Assembly (NCBI GenBank): GCA_003553525.1
Contig: PWEO01000047.1
Location: 1-64,000, forward strand
DNA length: 64,000 nucleotides
Origin: Clostridiaceae bacterium
Lineage (GTDB): Bacteria > Bacillota > Clostridia > Peptostreptococcales > T1SED10-28
Direction of reading: 5' to 3'
Under the pieces are notes generated by a model. The model did not search any database, was not told the origin of the DNA, and saw only the letters and a program-made list of their open reading frames with translations. Every line of letters begins with the position of its first letter. Position 1 is the first letter of the stretch. This document shows positions 55,606 through 64,000 of this stretch, piece after piece. The position numbers and the translations under genes are program-made.

Positions 55606-57003
55606 CTATGAGTAAAAAGCTCGATAAGCAAGATAAGTCATATAAAGATCCACTTTACTGACAATCTCCATGGGTGCATGCATACTTAGTACCGGAACGC
55701 CGCAGTCTACGACCTCGGTATTATAATTCCCTATAATATAGGCAATCGTTCCTCCACCTCCTTGGTCTACTTTGCCAAGTTCTCCCATTTGCCATTGAAT
55801 ATCATTATTCTTAAACGTTTGTCGTAGCGCTGCTAAAAATTCATGGTTGGCATCGTTGCAGCCACCTTTTCCTCGAGAACCAGTGTATTTACTGATGTTT
55901 ACCCCTTTCCCCATGTAACAGGAATTTTTCGGATCCAGCACTTCTGGAAAGTTAGGGTCAAAAGCCGACATTACATCGCCGGATAAGGCCTTTGATCGGT
56001 TAAGAGCCCTGCGAATACTCAGTCTAGTGGTGCCTTCCTGAAGTTCCAGTAATTCATCTACAGAGTTCTCAAAAAACTTTGATTCCATTCCCACATTACT
56101 GATGCTTCCCACTTCTTCTTTATCAACGAATACAGCTAGTGCCGTTTTTGTTGGAGCTTTAAGATCAAGAATTGCTCGTAGTTCAGCATAGGCACACACT
56201 CTATCATCATGTCCATAAGCCGCAATCATGCTTCGATCCAGACCCAGATCCCTCGCTTTTCCCGCAGGTACCAGTTGTATTTCAGCAAAAGCAAAGTCTT
56301 CTTCCGTGATACCATACTGCTGATTTAAGAGGTTTAGCAGATGAGCTTTTACTCCTTCTTTTTCATCTCCCTCTTTCGTTGCCTGATTGCCTAACAAAAC
56401 GTTTAACCCTTCACCGGTAATTCCTTCCGACATTTTTTTGCTCATTTGATCCTTGGACAAGTGGGGAAGCAGGTCGGAAATCATCAAAATCGGATCCGAA
56501 GGATCTTCTCCGATGGTAATTTCCACAAGTTCTCCGTTCTCTTTTGTGATTACCCCATGCATCGCTAAAGGCATGGTAACCCATTGATATTTTTTTACGC
56601 CTCCATAATAATGGGTTTTAGCCAAGGCCAATTCCTTATCTTCATAAAAGGGAAAAGGTTTTAGATCCAATCTAGGACTATCCAAATGAGTACCGATAAT
56701 GTTCACTCCGGATTCCATAGGCTCTTTGCCGATAACCACTAAAATTACTGCTTTCTCTTTGTTCATAAAATATACTTTATCTCCGAGCCCCAAGGTCTTA
56801 TTCCCCTTTTTTTGTAGGTTCTCAAAAGACACAAAACCCTCGGCCTTGGCCTGTCGAATAATTTCTTTTACACATTTTCGTTCAGTTTTGCTATTATCAA
56901 TAAAACTTTTGTAGGAGTCTCCAAATTCTTGGCTTTCTTTAAGCTTTGATTCGTTCAGTGTCTTCCATAGGCTTTTCCGATTAAAGAATAATTCGTTTTC
57001 CAT
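55606..57003 (-). CDS. M18-family aminopeptidase
   Basis: I use the ATG ending at 57003 (MENELFFNRKSL); a GGGAGG site precedes it closely, and an ATG four codons upstream lies in that site. The 465-residue protein has metal ligands in GTHLDSPRLDL, GHDDRVCAYAEL, DKEEVGS and LSMHAPMEIVSK, the M18 set. These dodecameric enzymes release N-terminal acidic or hydrophobic residues from peptides. It follows degU by 20 bases, so it may be co-expressed with degS-degU. Confidence 0.93.
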   Translation of the reverse strand: MENELFFNRKSLWKTLNESKLKESQEFGDSYKSFIDNSKTERKCVKEIIRQAKAEGFVSFENLQKKGNKTLGLGDKVYFMNKEKAVILVVIGKEPMESGVNIIGTHLDSPRLDLKPFPFYEDKELALAKTHYYGGVKKYQWVTMPLAMHGVITKENGELVEITIGEDPSDPILMISDLLPHLSKDQMSKKMSEGITGEGLNVLLGNQATKEGDEKEGVKAHLLNLLNQQYGITEEDFAFAEIQLVPAGKARDLGLDRSMIAAYGHDDRVCAYAELRAILDLKAPTKTALAVFVDKEEVGSISNVGMESKFFENSVDELLELQEGTTRLSIRRALNRSKALSGDVMSAFDPNFPEVLDPKNSCYMGKGVNISKYTGSRGKGGCNDANHEFLAALRQTFKNNDIQWQMGELGKVDQGGGGTIAYIIGNYNTEVVDCGVPVLSMHAPMEIVSKVDLYMTYLAYRAFYS

Positions 57004-57023
57004 AAATCCTCCCATTGGATCAG

Positions 57024-57677
57024 TTACTGATCCTGCTGATTTCTCAGTGCAAATATGGCGGCCTGAGTTCGGTCGTTTACATGGATCTTCTTAAAAATAT
57101 TTGATACATGATTTTTTACGGTTTTTTCACTGATAAACAGGGTATTGGCAATTTCCCGGTTATTCATTCCTTGCGAAATAAGCTTTAAGACTTCCTTTTC
57201 CCGTCGTGTAAGTTTCATCAGATCTTCCATTTCCTTACTCAGTTTTGCTTCCGGTTCTGTATGCTTATGATCTTTTACCAGGGCCCCGGCAATACTGGGG
57301 TGAACGTAGGATCCTCCTTTATTCACATCTCTAATACCTCGGATCAAACTGTCACTTTCCGCATCTTTTAAAATGTATCCGTCGGCCCCTAGATTAATGG
57401 TCTCCACTAAATATTCCCTTTCATCATGAAAGGTTAACATGATTACTTTTCGGTTTTCATCCGTGGATTTAATTTTCCGCAAAGTTTCAATACCATTGAG
57501 TTCCGGCATATTAATATCCAGTAAAATAATGTCCGGATTGATGTTATTTAATTTTTCCAGTGCTTCTTCTCCGTTACCGGCTTCTCCCACGACTTGGAAA
57601 TCCTCTTCTAACTCCAGTATTTTTTTGATGCCTTGGCGTACTAATAAATGATCATCCACAAGTAATATTTTGATCAT
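57024..57677 (-). CDS. degU: DegU-like response regulator (NarL/LuxR type)
   Basis: The 217-residue protein has a receiver domain (1-120) with acidic residues DD8-9, phospho-acceptor Asp54 (LLDINMPE), Thr/Lys switch residues (LTFHDE, ILKDAES), and a LuxR-type helix-turn-helix (about 150-212; LTRREKEVLKLISQGMNNREIANTLFISEKTVKNHVSNIFKKI). In Bacillus, DegU controls degradative enzymes, motility and biofilm. It follows degS by 40 bases, the normal pair. Confidence 0.93.
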   Translation of the reverse strand: MIKILLVDDHLLVRQGIKKILELEEDFQVVGEAGNGEEALEKLNNINPDIILLDINMPELNGIETLRKIKSTDENRKVIMLTFHDEREYLVETINLGADGYILKDAESDSLIRGIRDVNKGGSYVHPSIAGALVKDHKHTEPEAKLSKEMEDLMKLTRREKEVLKLISQGMNNREIANTLFISEKTVKNHVSNIFKKIHVNDRTQAAIFALRNQQDQ

Positions 57678-57717
57678 ATTCCCACATCCTTCCCTAAGGG
57701 TCCTTATTTTTTTATCT

Positions 57718-58893
57718 TTAGCTGTTATTCGGTATCACACAATGGACCTTCGTCCCCATTTCTTCTTTACTTTCAAAGGTGATTTTCCCATTCAAGAGTT
57801 TAATCCGTTCTTTAATGTTTTGCAGTCCTAAACCACACAAGCTATCTCCTTTTATGTTCCCTGATTCACTACAACTTTTAGATTTCTCGCCCAAATTAAA
57901 ACCTTTACCGTTGTCCCGAACACCCAAACCTATGGTTTTTTCATTAATGTTCAAGGTTACTTCCACAGAAGTAGCTTCCGCATGCTTTCGTACATTGTTC
58001 AAGAGTTCTTGGGTAATTCGAAAAACAAAAAGATTTCGGACGGAATCCTCAATTTTCTTATCCGAATCAATGATCAGATCGGTTTTAATTCCCGTCTCCT
58101 CCTGAAAAACTTCCAGATACTTTTGAACCATTGACGTAAATCCCAAGTCGTCCAAAGACATCGGTCGAAGATTGTAAATGATCCGCCGGACTTCCTTTGT
58201 ACTCTCCCGGACAATTTCTCTTAAACTCACCAACTCTTTCTTAGCCTCTGCCAAATCTTTGTCAATCAGACGTTCACAAAGCTCGGTTTTAATAATCACA
58301 TTGGACAAGGATTGAGCCGGTCCGTCATGGATATCCCTGGCAATTCTTTTTCGCTCTTCTTCTTGGGCGAGAATGATTCGTTTTCCAATATCCTGTTTTT
58401 CTTCTATGCCTTCCACACTTAGAAGAACACTATCAAAGTTGTCTGCTAAAAACTCCAGAGCAATACCGATCTTCGACGTGAGGCTCTCCGCTTTTTTCAA
58501 ATTTCTCTGCGCTTCTTTTAAGCGTAATTCCAAGTCTTTTCTTCTATCAATCAATTCCTTTTCTTCCCGGCGTTTGACCAGGACCTGAAGTCTCAAATCA
58601 TTGGCTTTTTCATAGGCTTTTTTAATGTCTTCCTCATTGTAGGTCTCAAAGTTTTTACTTACCTTTAACAATTCTCTTCGCCCGGATCGTTCTTTGTTTT
58701 CCAAATCCTCCACTTCAAGAACAAAGGCCTTGGCTTTTTCTTTTAGATCCCTTACCTTTTGCTGAATTTCATCACATTCTCTGCGTAGATTTTCAGTGAT
58801 TTCAAAAATTTCTTCTTTACTCTCCTCCATGGCATGAATGGCCTTAGAAAGAATGTCATTGATTTTTGAAACCTCTTGCGGTTCGTTTCTCAT
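57718..58893 (-). CDS. degS: DegS-like sensor histidine kinase
   Basis: The 391-residue cytoplasmic kinase lacks membrane helices, like Bacillus DegS. Residues 1-150 form a coiled-coil sensor region. The HisKA_3 box has the phosphorylated His189 (ARDIHDGPAQSL), and HATPase motifs NVRKHA, GVRDNGKGF and GLGLQNIKERI follow. It phosphorylates DegU. A GAGGTGA site fits the ATG, and a TTGATT-17-TATAAT promoter lies upstream. Confidence 0.94.
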   Translation of the reverse strand: MRNEPQEVSKINDILSKAIHAMEESKEEIFEITENLRRECDEIQQKVRDLKEKAKAFVLEVEDLENKERSGRRELLKVSKNFETYNEEDIKKAYEKANDLRLQVLVKRREEKELIDRRKDLELRLKEAQRNLKKAESLTSKIGIALEFLADNFDSVLLSVEGIEEKQDIGKRIILAQEEERKRIARDIHDGPAQSLSNVIIKTELCERLIDKDLAEAKKELVSLREIVRESTKEVRRIIYNLRPMSLDDLGFTSMVQKYLEVFQEETGIKTDLIIDSDKKIEDSVRNLFVFRITQELLNNVRKHAEATSVEVTLNINEKTIGLGVRDNGKGFNLGEKSKSCSESGNIKGDSLCGLGLQNIKERIKLLNGKITFESKEEMGTKVHCVIPNNS

Positions 58894-58983
58894 AGATTCA
58901 CCTCTTATTCCCCTTGATAAAATACGGGAAAACCTAAAGTTCTTGGAGCCATTATTTATAAGAAATCTTATTGCTCCTCCCTT

Positions 58984-59012
58984 ATTATATTACCCTAATT
59001 TCATAAAATCAA
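58984..59012 (-). promoter_or_regulatory. Promoter of degS-degU(-M18)
   Basis: On the minus strand TTGATT (59007-59012) and TATAAT (58984-58989) are 17 bp apart, about 90 bases before the degS start. Confidence 0.65.
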
Positions 59013-59115
59013 AAGTTTATTTTTCTAATTATTATAAAACTACTATATATTACGTTCTTTTGTTATTATTCCAGTGTTCTGATTCTTGATTCCCAGTGTT
59101 TATGTCTTTGAATTA

Positions 59116-59145
59116 GAAAAAGCCCGAGACTTATCCCCGACTTTT
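59116..59145 (-). terminator. Weak hairpin terminator after the YnzC-like gene
   Basis: On the minus strand AAAAGTC pairs with GGGCTTTT (one G-T) and is followed by TTTTTC. The stem is imperfect. Confidence 0.5.
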
Positions 59146-59155
59146 CATCATCAAA

Positions 59156-59326
59156 TTAGTCTACGATTTTAATTCTGTCAAACTGTTGCTTAGCACTTTT
59201 TCTAAAGGCTTGAATATACTCTTTTCTAAGAGCTTGTCGTTCAGTTTCTTCAGCCTCTGTCAATGTCCTCTTCTTCGCTATTTTTGCCAGTTCATTAATT
59301 CTGTCAATCTTTTCCTGCTCTACCAT
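59156..59326 (-). CDS. DUF896 / YnzC-like small protein
   Basis: The start is the ATG ending at 59326, nine bases after AAAGGAGG. The 56-residue protein has the DUF896 pattern: IDRINELAKIAKKRTLTEAE, then ETERQALRKEYIQAFRK, forming a helical hairpin. Some members are linked to the SOS response in Bacillus, but the biochemical role is not established. It is its own small unit before the MarR gene. Confidence 0.9.
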   Translation of the reverse strand: MVEQEKIDRINELAKIAKKRTLTEAEETERQALRKEYIQAFRKSAKQQFDRIKIVD

Positions 59327-59401
59327 AATTCTTTGCCTCCTTTGCTTCCGCGTCCAAAGGGTTTCTTTGTTCAACAGGATCTTTAAAGTTGGACTGAACC
59401 C

Positions 59402-59860
59402 TTAATCATTTGAATCCGTTCGTTCATAAACCATAGAAATACCTTCTAGAATAAAAGTTTTTTGCTCTTCTGAAAGATCTTTTAGAATATCCCGCAGATA
59501 CTCTCTTCTAGCAGTAAGGACTTTTTGGATAATTTTATGCCCTTTTTCCAAAACTGAAACTCGGACTACTCTACGGTCCTTCTTATCCCGGACCCGTTTA
59601 ACCATTTTATTTTTTTCCATACGATCCACCAAATCCGTGATGGTGCTACAAGCCAAATACATTCGCTTGCTTAACTCTCCGATGGTTAAATCCTCTTCCT
59701 TTACTAAATATAGCAGTGCCTGAAATTGGGGAGGGGTTATTTCAAATTCCACCAACATTTCCCGACCTTTTTGCTTTACTATTGTACAAAGATAACGGAG
59801 TTCTTTTTCAATTTCCGTAATAACATCCTTACTTTCATTCTCAGAATCAATTTTCAGCAT
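59402..59860 (-). CDS. MarR-family transcriptional regulator
   Basis: I use the ATG ending at 59860, seven bases after AGGAGG. The 152-residue protein has the MarR winged helix (ITPPQFQALLYLVKEEDLTIGELSKRMYLACSTITDLVDRMEKNKMVKRVRDKKDRRVVRVSVLEKG), with the DxRxxxv beta-wing (DKKDRRVV). It probably acts as a dimeric repressor. Nearby targets could be itself or the ABC exporter about 1.1 kb away; that is an inference from position. Confidence 0.92.
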   Translation of the reverse strand: MLKIDSENESKDVITEIEKELRYLCTIVKQKGREMLVEFEITPPQFQALLYLVKEEDLTIGELSKRMYLACSTITDLVDRMEKNKMVKRVRDKKDRRVVRVSVLEKGHKIIQKVLTARREYLRDILKDLSEEQKTFILEGISMVYERTDSND

Positions 59861-59953
59861 CTTTCGTCCTCCTAAATATAGTATATCTTCTATTTTAACA
59901 TAGTTTGTCTCTCTTTTTAACACCTTTTTATGATAATCCTCTTAAAGCTCTTT

Positions 59954-60844
59954 TTACGGAATAAGAATTTTTACAGCTTTTTTATGAACGGTAATTTTTA
60001 CCGGAGTATTCCCCAAATATTCACCGTCCACATCCATTTCCATAGCAGGATTTGCTTCTATTTGAATTTCCTCCACATTTTTATAATATACTTTGGGATG
60101 ACTTAAGTGGCTACCATTTATGGCTTTTACAAAAATATTGATAAAATCTTTTATTGGAATTTTCTCCACCAATAACAGATCCAGTTTTCCGTCATCGGTT
60201 TTCGCTCGGTTCATCAGCTGTTTAAAACCTCCTACATATCGGGTATTGGCAACCAATAAAAATAGTATCTCCTTTTCTTCCGTTTCGCCGTCAATGGTCA
60301 GCCTCACCGTTGTGGGTTTGAAAATCTGATTAGGAAAATCCCTGGCCCCTTCTAGAATATAAGCCATTCTTCCTAAAATGCTTTTTGATTCACTACTGGC
60401 TTTATGAGCCACCTCTGTTATGGCACCCCCTGCGGCTACATTTATAAAAAAGTGATCATTGGCTTTTCCCACATCCACCAATGTTTCCTGCTGTTTTTGA
60501 ATCATCTCAAAAAAGTTTTGTACTTTCGTTGAAATTTGAAAGTACGTAGCAAAATCATTGACCGTACCCGTAGGATAAATGGCTAAAGGAATTTGCCTTT
60601 CCGAAACCATCAGCCCGTTGATCACTTCATTGAGTGTGCCGTCCCCTCCAACAGAGATAATCAGATCCGTGGATCCTTTACAGCTCTTTATGGTAAAATC
60701 CTTGGCATCGTATTTTTTCTCCGTATAAAAAATTTTTACACTACTACCGCTCTTTTGTAACATTTTTTGAATATCTTTAATGTTGTCTTGAAACTTTTGC
60801 TTCCCGGAACTGGGATTACAAATAATATCAATATTTTGATACAT
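59954..60844 (-). CDS. Diacylglycerol kinase-family lipid kinase (YegS/DgkB-like)
   Basis: The start is the ATG ending at 60844 after AAAGGGGG. The 296-residue protein has the NPSSGKQ N-terminal loop, the GGDGTLNEVINGL catalytic motif, IYPTGTVNDFATYF, and the DGKLDLLLV and DVDGEYLG segments. It phosphorylates diacylglycerol or related lipids; soluble DgkB and sphingosine-kinase-like members share this pattern. It lies between MarR and the exporter, opposite in direction to the exporter. Confidence 0.9.
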   Translation of the reverse strand: MYQNIDIICNPSSGKQKFQDNIKDIQKMLQKSGSSVKIFYTEKKYDAKDFTIKSCKGSTDLIISVGGDGTLNEVINGLMVSERQIPLAIYPTGTVNDFATYFQISTKVQNFFEMIQKQQETLVDVGKANDHFFINVAAGGAITEVAHKASSESKSILGRMAYILEGARDFPNQIFKPTTVRLTIDGETEEKEILFLLVANTRYVGGFKQLMNRAKTDDGKLDLLLVEKIPIKDFINIFVKAINGSHLSHPKVYYKNVEEIQIEANPAMEMDVDGEYLGNTPVKITVHKKAVKILIP

Positions 60845-60922
60845 GGTAATTCCCCCTTTACTAAGACTATAATACCATAGGTTCCTCTGATTATAAATAG
60901 AAAATCCCATCAATCTATACTC

Positions 60923-60951
60923 TTGCATCCTTTAAGATTCTATTATACAAT
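60923..60951 (+). promoter_or_regulatory. Promoter of the ABC exporter genes
   Basis: TTGCAT (60923-60928) and TACAAT (60946-60951) are 17 bp apart, 44 bases before the first exporter gene. Confidence 0.55.
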
Positions 60952-60995
60952 GAAATTTATTTAGTGAAACAAAATAAATGGGGGGAGTGACAACA

Positions 60996-62750
60996 TTGCT
61001 AGCAAACTTCAAGACCTTAAAGTACTTTTTTATTGAACATAAATGGGCCTATATCCTAGGAGTTGTATGGCTTATTTTTGTGGACGTTTTACAGTTACTA
61101 TTACCGGAAATTCTTCGAACCTTTACCGATGATCTTCAAGCAAATCTGATTGGAAGGGCGGAAATTTTCCGATACGGAATATATATGCTGATCATCGGAT
61201 TTCTACTGGCTTTCTTTCGATTTTTATGGAGGATTTATATCATCGGAACTTCAAAAAAATTGGAATTTGAGCTTCGAAACAAGCTGTTTTCCCATTTATT
61301 AAAGCTTTCCACCAACTACTTTAATAAAAGTAAAACCGGAGATTTAATGGCCCATGCCACCAACGACATCAACGCCGTACGTATGGCTCTGGGACCGGGA
61401 ATTGTCATGGTGGTGGATGCGGTATTTATAACGGTAATCGCCACTTTTATGATGTTTTTTACTACAGATGTTCGACTGACCTTACTGGCCTTATTCCCGC
61501 TACCTTTCCTGGCCTTTGCTTCAGGACGTTTTGGAAAAACCATTAATCTAAGGTTTCGCAAGGTACAGGAATCTTTTTCTTCTTTAACGGAAACCGTACA
61601 GGAAAACCTTTCCGGGATTCGGGTAGTCAAGACCTTTGTTCAGGAAGAAAAAGAAGTAGAAAAATTCGCCGCTAAAAATCAGAACGTGTTTAATAAGCAA
61701 ATGCATTTGGTTAAAATTTTCGGAGTTTTCCAGCCCCTTATTATGGCAATTTCTTCCCTTAGCTATTTAATTGTTATCGTCTACGGAGGTACTTTGGTTA
61801 TTAACCGTGATATTTCTTTAGGTGATTTTATCGCCTTTAATTCCTATTTAGCTTTACTGATCTGGCCCATGATGGCCGCTGGTTGGGTGGTAAACATCCT
61901 GCAACGGGGATCCGCTTCCATGGCTCGAATCAACACCATTTTAGATGTGGAACCGGAAATTGTTGACCGGGAAGACGCTGTAACCATCGAAAAGCTTCGT
62001 GGGGACATTCACTTTGATAATACCTCTTTTAAATTTCCCGATACCGACGAGTATGCCTTAAAAAACTTTACTTTAGATATCCCTGCCGGAAGCACCATCG
62101 GAGTCATCGGTCGAACCGGAAGCGGAAAAAGCACGGTGGCCAGTCTTCTGCTTCATCTCTTTGAAGCCCAGGAAGGTGAAATTCGAATAGACGGAATACC
62201 TATTGAGAAGATCAAAATCGAGTCTCTCCGTAATCATATCGGTTATGTTGATCAGGACAGTTTCCTATTTTCCACCACCATCGCCGACAATATCGCCTTT
62301 GGTGTAGATGAAGCTTCTCAAGAAGAAGTGGAGCGGGTAGCGAAAATTGCCCAGGTTCATGAAAATATTCTGGACTTTCCCGAAGGTTACAAAACCTTTG
62401 TGGGCGAGCGGGGCGTCACCCTTTCCGGCGGACAAAAACAAAGGATTTCCATCGCCCGGGCCCTGATTAAAGATCCCCAAATTCTAATTTTGGATGATTC
62501 ACTTTCCGCCGTGGACACGGATACGGAAGAAAAAATCCTTGGTCATCTAAAAAAAGAAATGGAATCCAAAACCAGTATTCTTATTGCTCATCGAATCTCC
62601 ACTATCAAGGACTGCGACAAAATCGTGGTGTTGGATGCAGGAGAGATTTTAGAAGAAGGGACCCACGAGGAATTGTTGAAAAATAAAAATCTGTATTTCG
62701 AACTCTATGAAAAACAGTTACTGGAAGAAGAAATCACAAAAGAAGATTAG
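60996..62750 (+). CDS. Heterodimeric ABC exporter, BmrC-like half
   Basis: I place the start at TTG 60996, eight bases after GGGGGGAG; an ATG at 60978 overlaps that site. The 584-residue protein has six membrane helices and an ATPase domain. Walker A is GRTGSGKS (372-379), the signature is LSGGQKQR, and the Walker B ends ILDDS, with Asp501 in place of the catalytic Glu. That degenerate site is typical of the BmrC/YheI half of asymmetric exporters such as BmrC/BmrD. The next gene (11 bases on) supplies the partner. Substrates are drugs or lipids by analogy. Confidence 0.93.
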   Translation: MLANFKTLKYFFIEHKWAYILGVVWLIFVDVLQLLLPEILRTFTDDLQANLIGRAEIFRYGIYMLIIGFLLAFFRFLWRIYIIGTSKKLEFELRNKLFSHLLKLSTNYFNKSKTGDLMAHATNDINAVRMALGPGIVMVVDAVFITVIATFMMFFTTDVRLTLLALFPLPFLAFASGRFGKTINLRFRKVQESFSSLTETVQENLSGIRVVKTFVQEEKEVEKFAAKNQNVFNKQMHLVKIFGVFQPLIMAISSLSYLIVIVYGGTLVINRDISLGDFIAFNSYLALLIWPMMAAGWVVNILQRGSASMARINTILDVEPEIVDREDAVTIEKLRGDIHFDNTSFKFPDTDEYALKNFTLDIPAGSTIGVIGRTGSGKSTVASLLLHLFEAQEGEIRIDGIPIEKIKIESLRNHIGYVDQDSFLFSTTIADNIAFGVDEASQEEVERVAKIAQVHENILDFPEGYKTFVGERGVTLSGGQKQRISIARALIKDPQILILDDSLSAVDTDTEEKILGHLKKEMESKTSILIAHRISTIKDCDKIVVLDAGEILEEGTHEELLKNKNLYFELYEKQLLEEEITKED

Positions 62751-62761
62751 GAGGTGTAAAC

Positions 62762-64000
62762 ATGAGCAACTATCACGAAGAAGAAAACCTGGGAAAAGCC
62801 TATGACTCGAAATTAATGGGAAGACTTCTAAGCTATGCAAAGCCTTACTGGAAAATCATCGCTCTCTGTATCGTGCTACTGATTTTCATAGCCGGAGTGG
62901 AACTTGCCCGACCATATTTTATACAAGTGGCTATTGACGAACATATTAATGTTTACGACCGTCCTTTATATGTTTATGATGAACCCGTAGCGGAAGGAGG
63001 TACGGAATATAACGACCGCTATTTCTATACGGAAAAACCTGACGAACTATATGACTCCATGGCTCAACTGGTGCGAATCGAAGGAGAAGTCTACTTATTA
63101 CAGGAGTTTTTGGGAAATGTTGATGTGCCGGGAACCTTTGAATCCGGCAACGGTGACTATTTAGTATTCGAAGACCGACAAATTCCCGCTAATCGTTTGG
63201 ATGACGAAGGAATTCAAGCTTTTCGCGCAGAAGATATCAACAGTTTGTGGCGCATCGGTTGGATCTTTTTAGGTTTGATTATCAGCGCATTTATAATGAA
63301 CTATATCCAGGTATATGCCTTGAATTACGCCAGTAATAAAATTATCTACAATATTCGCCAACAACTTTTCAGCCACGTGGAGTATATGTCTTTAAGTTTC
63401 TTTGACAAGAATCCTGTAGGACGTCTGGTCACAAGAATTACCAATGATACGGAAACCCTGCATCAGATGTATACGGAGGTGCTGGTCAGCTTTTTCAAAG
63501 ACATCTTCATCCTGATCGGGGTGGTCATTGTCATGCTTACCATGAGCTTTCGACTGGCCCTACTTACTTTTTTAGTACTGCCGGTTCTGTTACTATCCTC
63601 TTACCTGTTTCGCCTGAAAGTACGGGATGCTTACCGCCAGGTACGACTAAAGCTTGCAAGGATTAACTCTTCCCTTAGCGAAAACTTTACCGGGATGAAA
63701 ACCATCCAGACTTTTAAGCGGGAAGCCCAACAATTCAATAAATTTAATAAAACCAACGAGGAGCTTCTGGCCGCTAACAAACGAGAAGTTTTCATTTTCG
63801 CCATATACCGCCCTTCTATGGAGATCATAAGATCCTTAGGTTTCGCTATTATCATTTGGTACGGTGGCGGACAGGTAGTACAGGGCAATATTCAATTCGG
63901 TATTCTATTTGCCTTTATTAACTATATTAAGCAGTTTTTCCAACCGATTAACAACTTAACAGAAAAATATAATGTACTTCAATCCTCCATGGCCTCTTCC
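62762..64000 (+). CDS. Heterodimeric ABC exporter, BmrD-like half (cut by window end)
   Basis: ATG at 62762 follows AGGAGGTG. The open frame runs 413 codons to the window edge with no stop. It has an exporter membrane domain (GRLLSYAKPYWKII, NPVGRLVTRITNDTETL, ENFTGMKTIQTFKREAQQF). Between the first two helices lies an insert of about 80 residues (about 55-155), acidic and aromatic, which matches the extracellular domain of BmrD/YheH. The ATPase domain lies beyond the window. Direction and spacing show one operon with the BmrC-like gene. Confidence 0.93.
   Translation, partial: MSNYHEEENLGKAYDSKLMGRLLSYAKPYWKIIALCIVLLIFIAGVELARPYFIQVAIDEHINVYDRPLYVYDEPVAEGGTEYNDRYFYTEKPDELYDSMAQLVRIEGEVYLLQEFLGNVDVPGTFESGNGDYLVFEDRQIPANRLDDEGIQAFRAEDINSLWRIGWIFLGLIISAFIMNYIQVYALNYASNKIIYNIRQQLFSHVEYMSLSFFDKNPVGRLVTRITNDTETLHQMYTEVLVSFFKDIFILIGVVIVMLTMSFRLALLTFLVLPVLLLSSYLFRLKVRDAYRQVRLKLARINSSLSENFTGMKTIQTFKREAQQFNKFNKTNEELLAANKREVFIFAIYRPSMEIIRSLGFAIIIWYGGGQVVQGNIQFGILFAFINYIKQFFQPINNLTEKYNVLQSSMASS

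Noticed and set aside
1-64000. CRISPR array or prophage
   Set aside because: No regularly spaced direct repeats, integrase, capsid, or terminase genes were seen in the window.

Overview
The window is AT-rich chromosomal DNA from a low-GC Gram-positive bacterium, most likely an anaerobic Clostridia member (Alkaliphilus/Tindallia-like relatives are a guess from gene content, not a placement). Reasons: strong AGGAGG ribosome sites, frequent TTG and GTG starts, intrinsic terminators with U-tracts, a CIRCE/HrcA heat-shock operon, a T-box leader, an alpha2-type glycyl-tRNA synthetase, DegS/DegU, and Firmicutes gene orders (phoH-pgpH-ybeY-dgkA-cdd-era-recO; lepA-hemW-hrcA-grpE-dnaK-dnaJ-prmA-rsmE-mtaB; nfeD-floA). 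Most genes lie on the minus strand.

Layout. 1-13 kb is a mixed region: YciI tail, MscS channel, zincin protease, ung, phosphatidylglycerophosphatase, a G5/3D cell-wall protein, M32 carboxypeptidase, lipB-lipA, an S24-type regulator beside an orphan DNA-binding-like protein, a nicotinamidase-like hydrolase, an HD protein and an amidohydrolase. 13-22.5 kb holds glyS with its glycine T-box and the phoH-to-recO operon (RNA processing, c-di-AMP hydrolysis, lipid recycling, nucleoside salvage, ribosome assembly, repair). 22.6-25.7 kb holds the flotillin module. 25.9-30.2 kb holds yqeY-rpsU and the prmA-rsmE-mtaB-HIT translation/modification group. 30.3-38.5 kb is the heat-shock operon with lepA and hemW. 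38.6-43 kb holds rpsT, holA, an interrupted comEC lacking its metallo-hydrolase domain, and a YibE/F protein. 43-47 kb is the least conventional part: a TPR protein, a stand-alone ComEC-type metallo-hydrolase, a possible bilin-reductase-like protein, and an unknown helical protein. 47-55.5 kb holds two tRNA-Leu genes, an orphan oligopeptide-binding lipoprotein, coaE-polA, an ECF sigma/anti-sigma pair and a cation efflux protein. 55.6-64 kb holds M18 aminopeptidase-degU-degS, a YnzC-like protein, a MarR regulator, a lipid kinase, and a BmrC/BmrD-like heterodimeric ABC exporter cut by the window end.

How the parts work together. The window is dominated by core translation, tRNA/rRNA modification, protein folding, replication and envelope maintenance. 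I see no phage, CRISPR array or intact insertion sequence. The only mobile-element trace is a 52-bp pair of IS3-like ends with a possible GAG target duplication. The most unusual signals are the single in-frame TAG in comEC together with its missing C-terminal domain, the bilin-reductase-like reading frame, and several operator-like repeats placed on promoters (9.35 kb, 11.2 kb, 26.7 kb). Function calls rest on reading motifs by eye; no database search was run.
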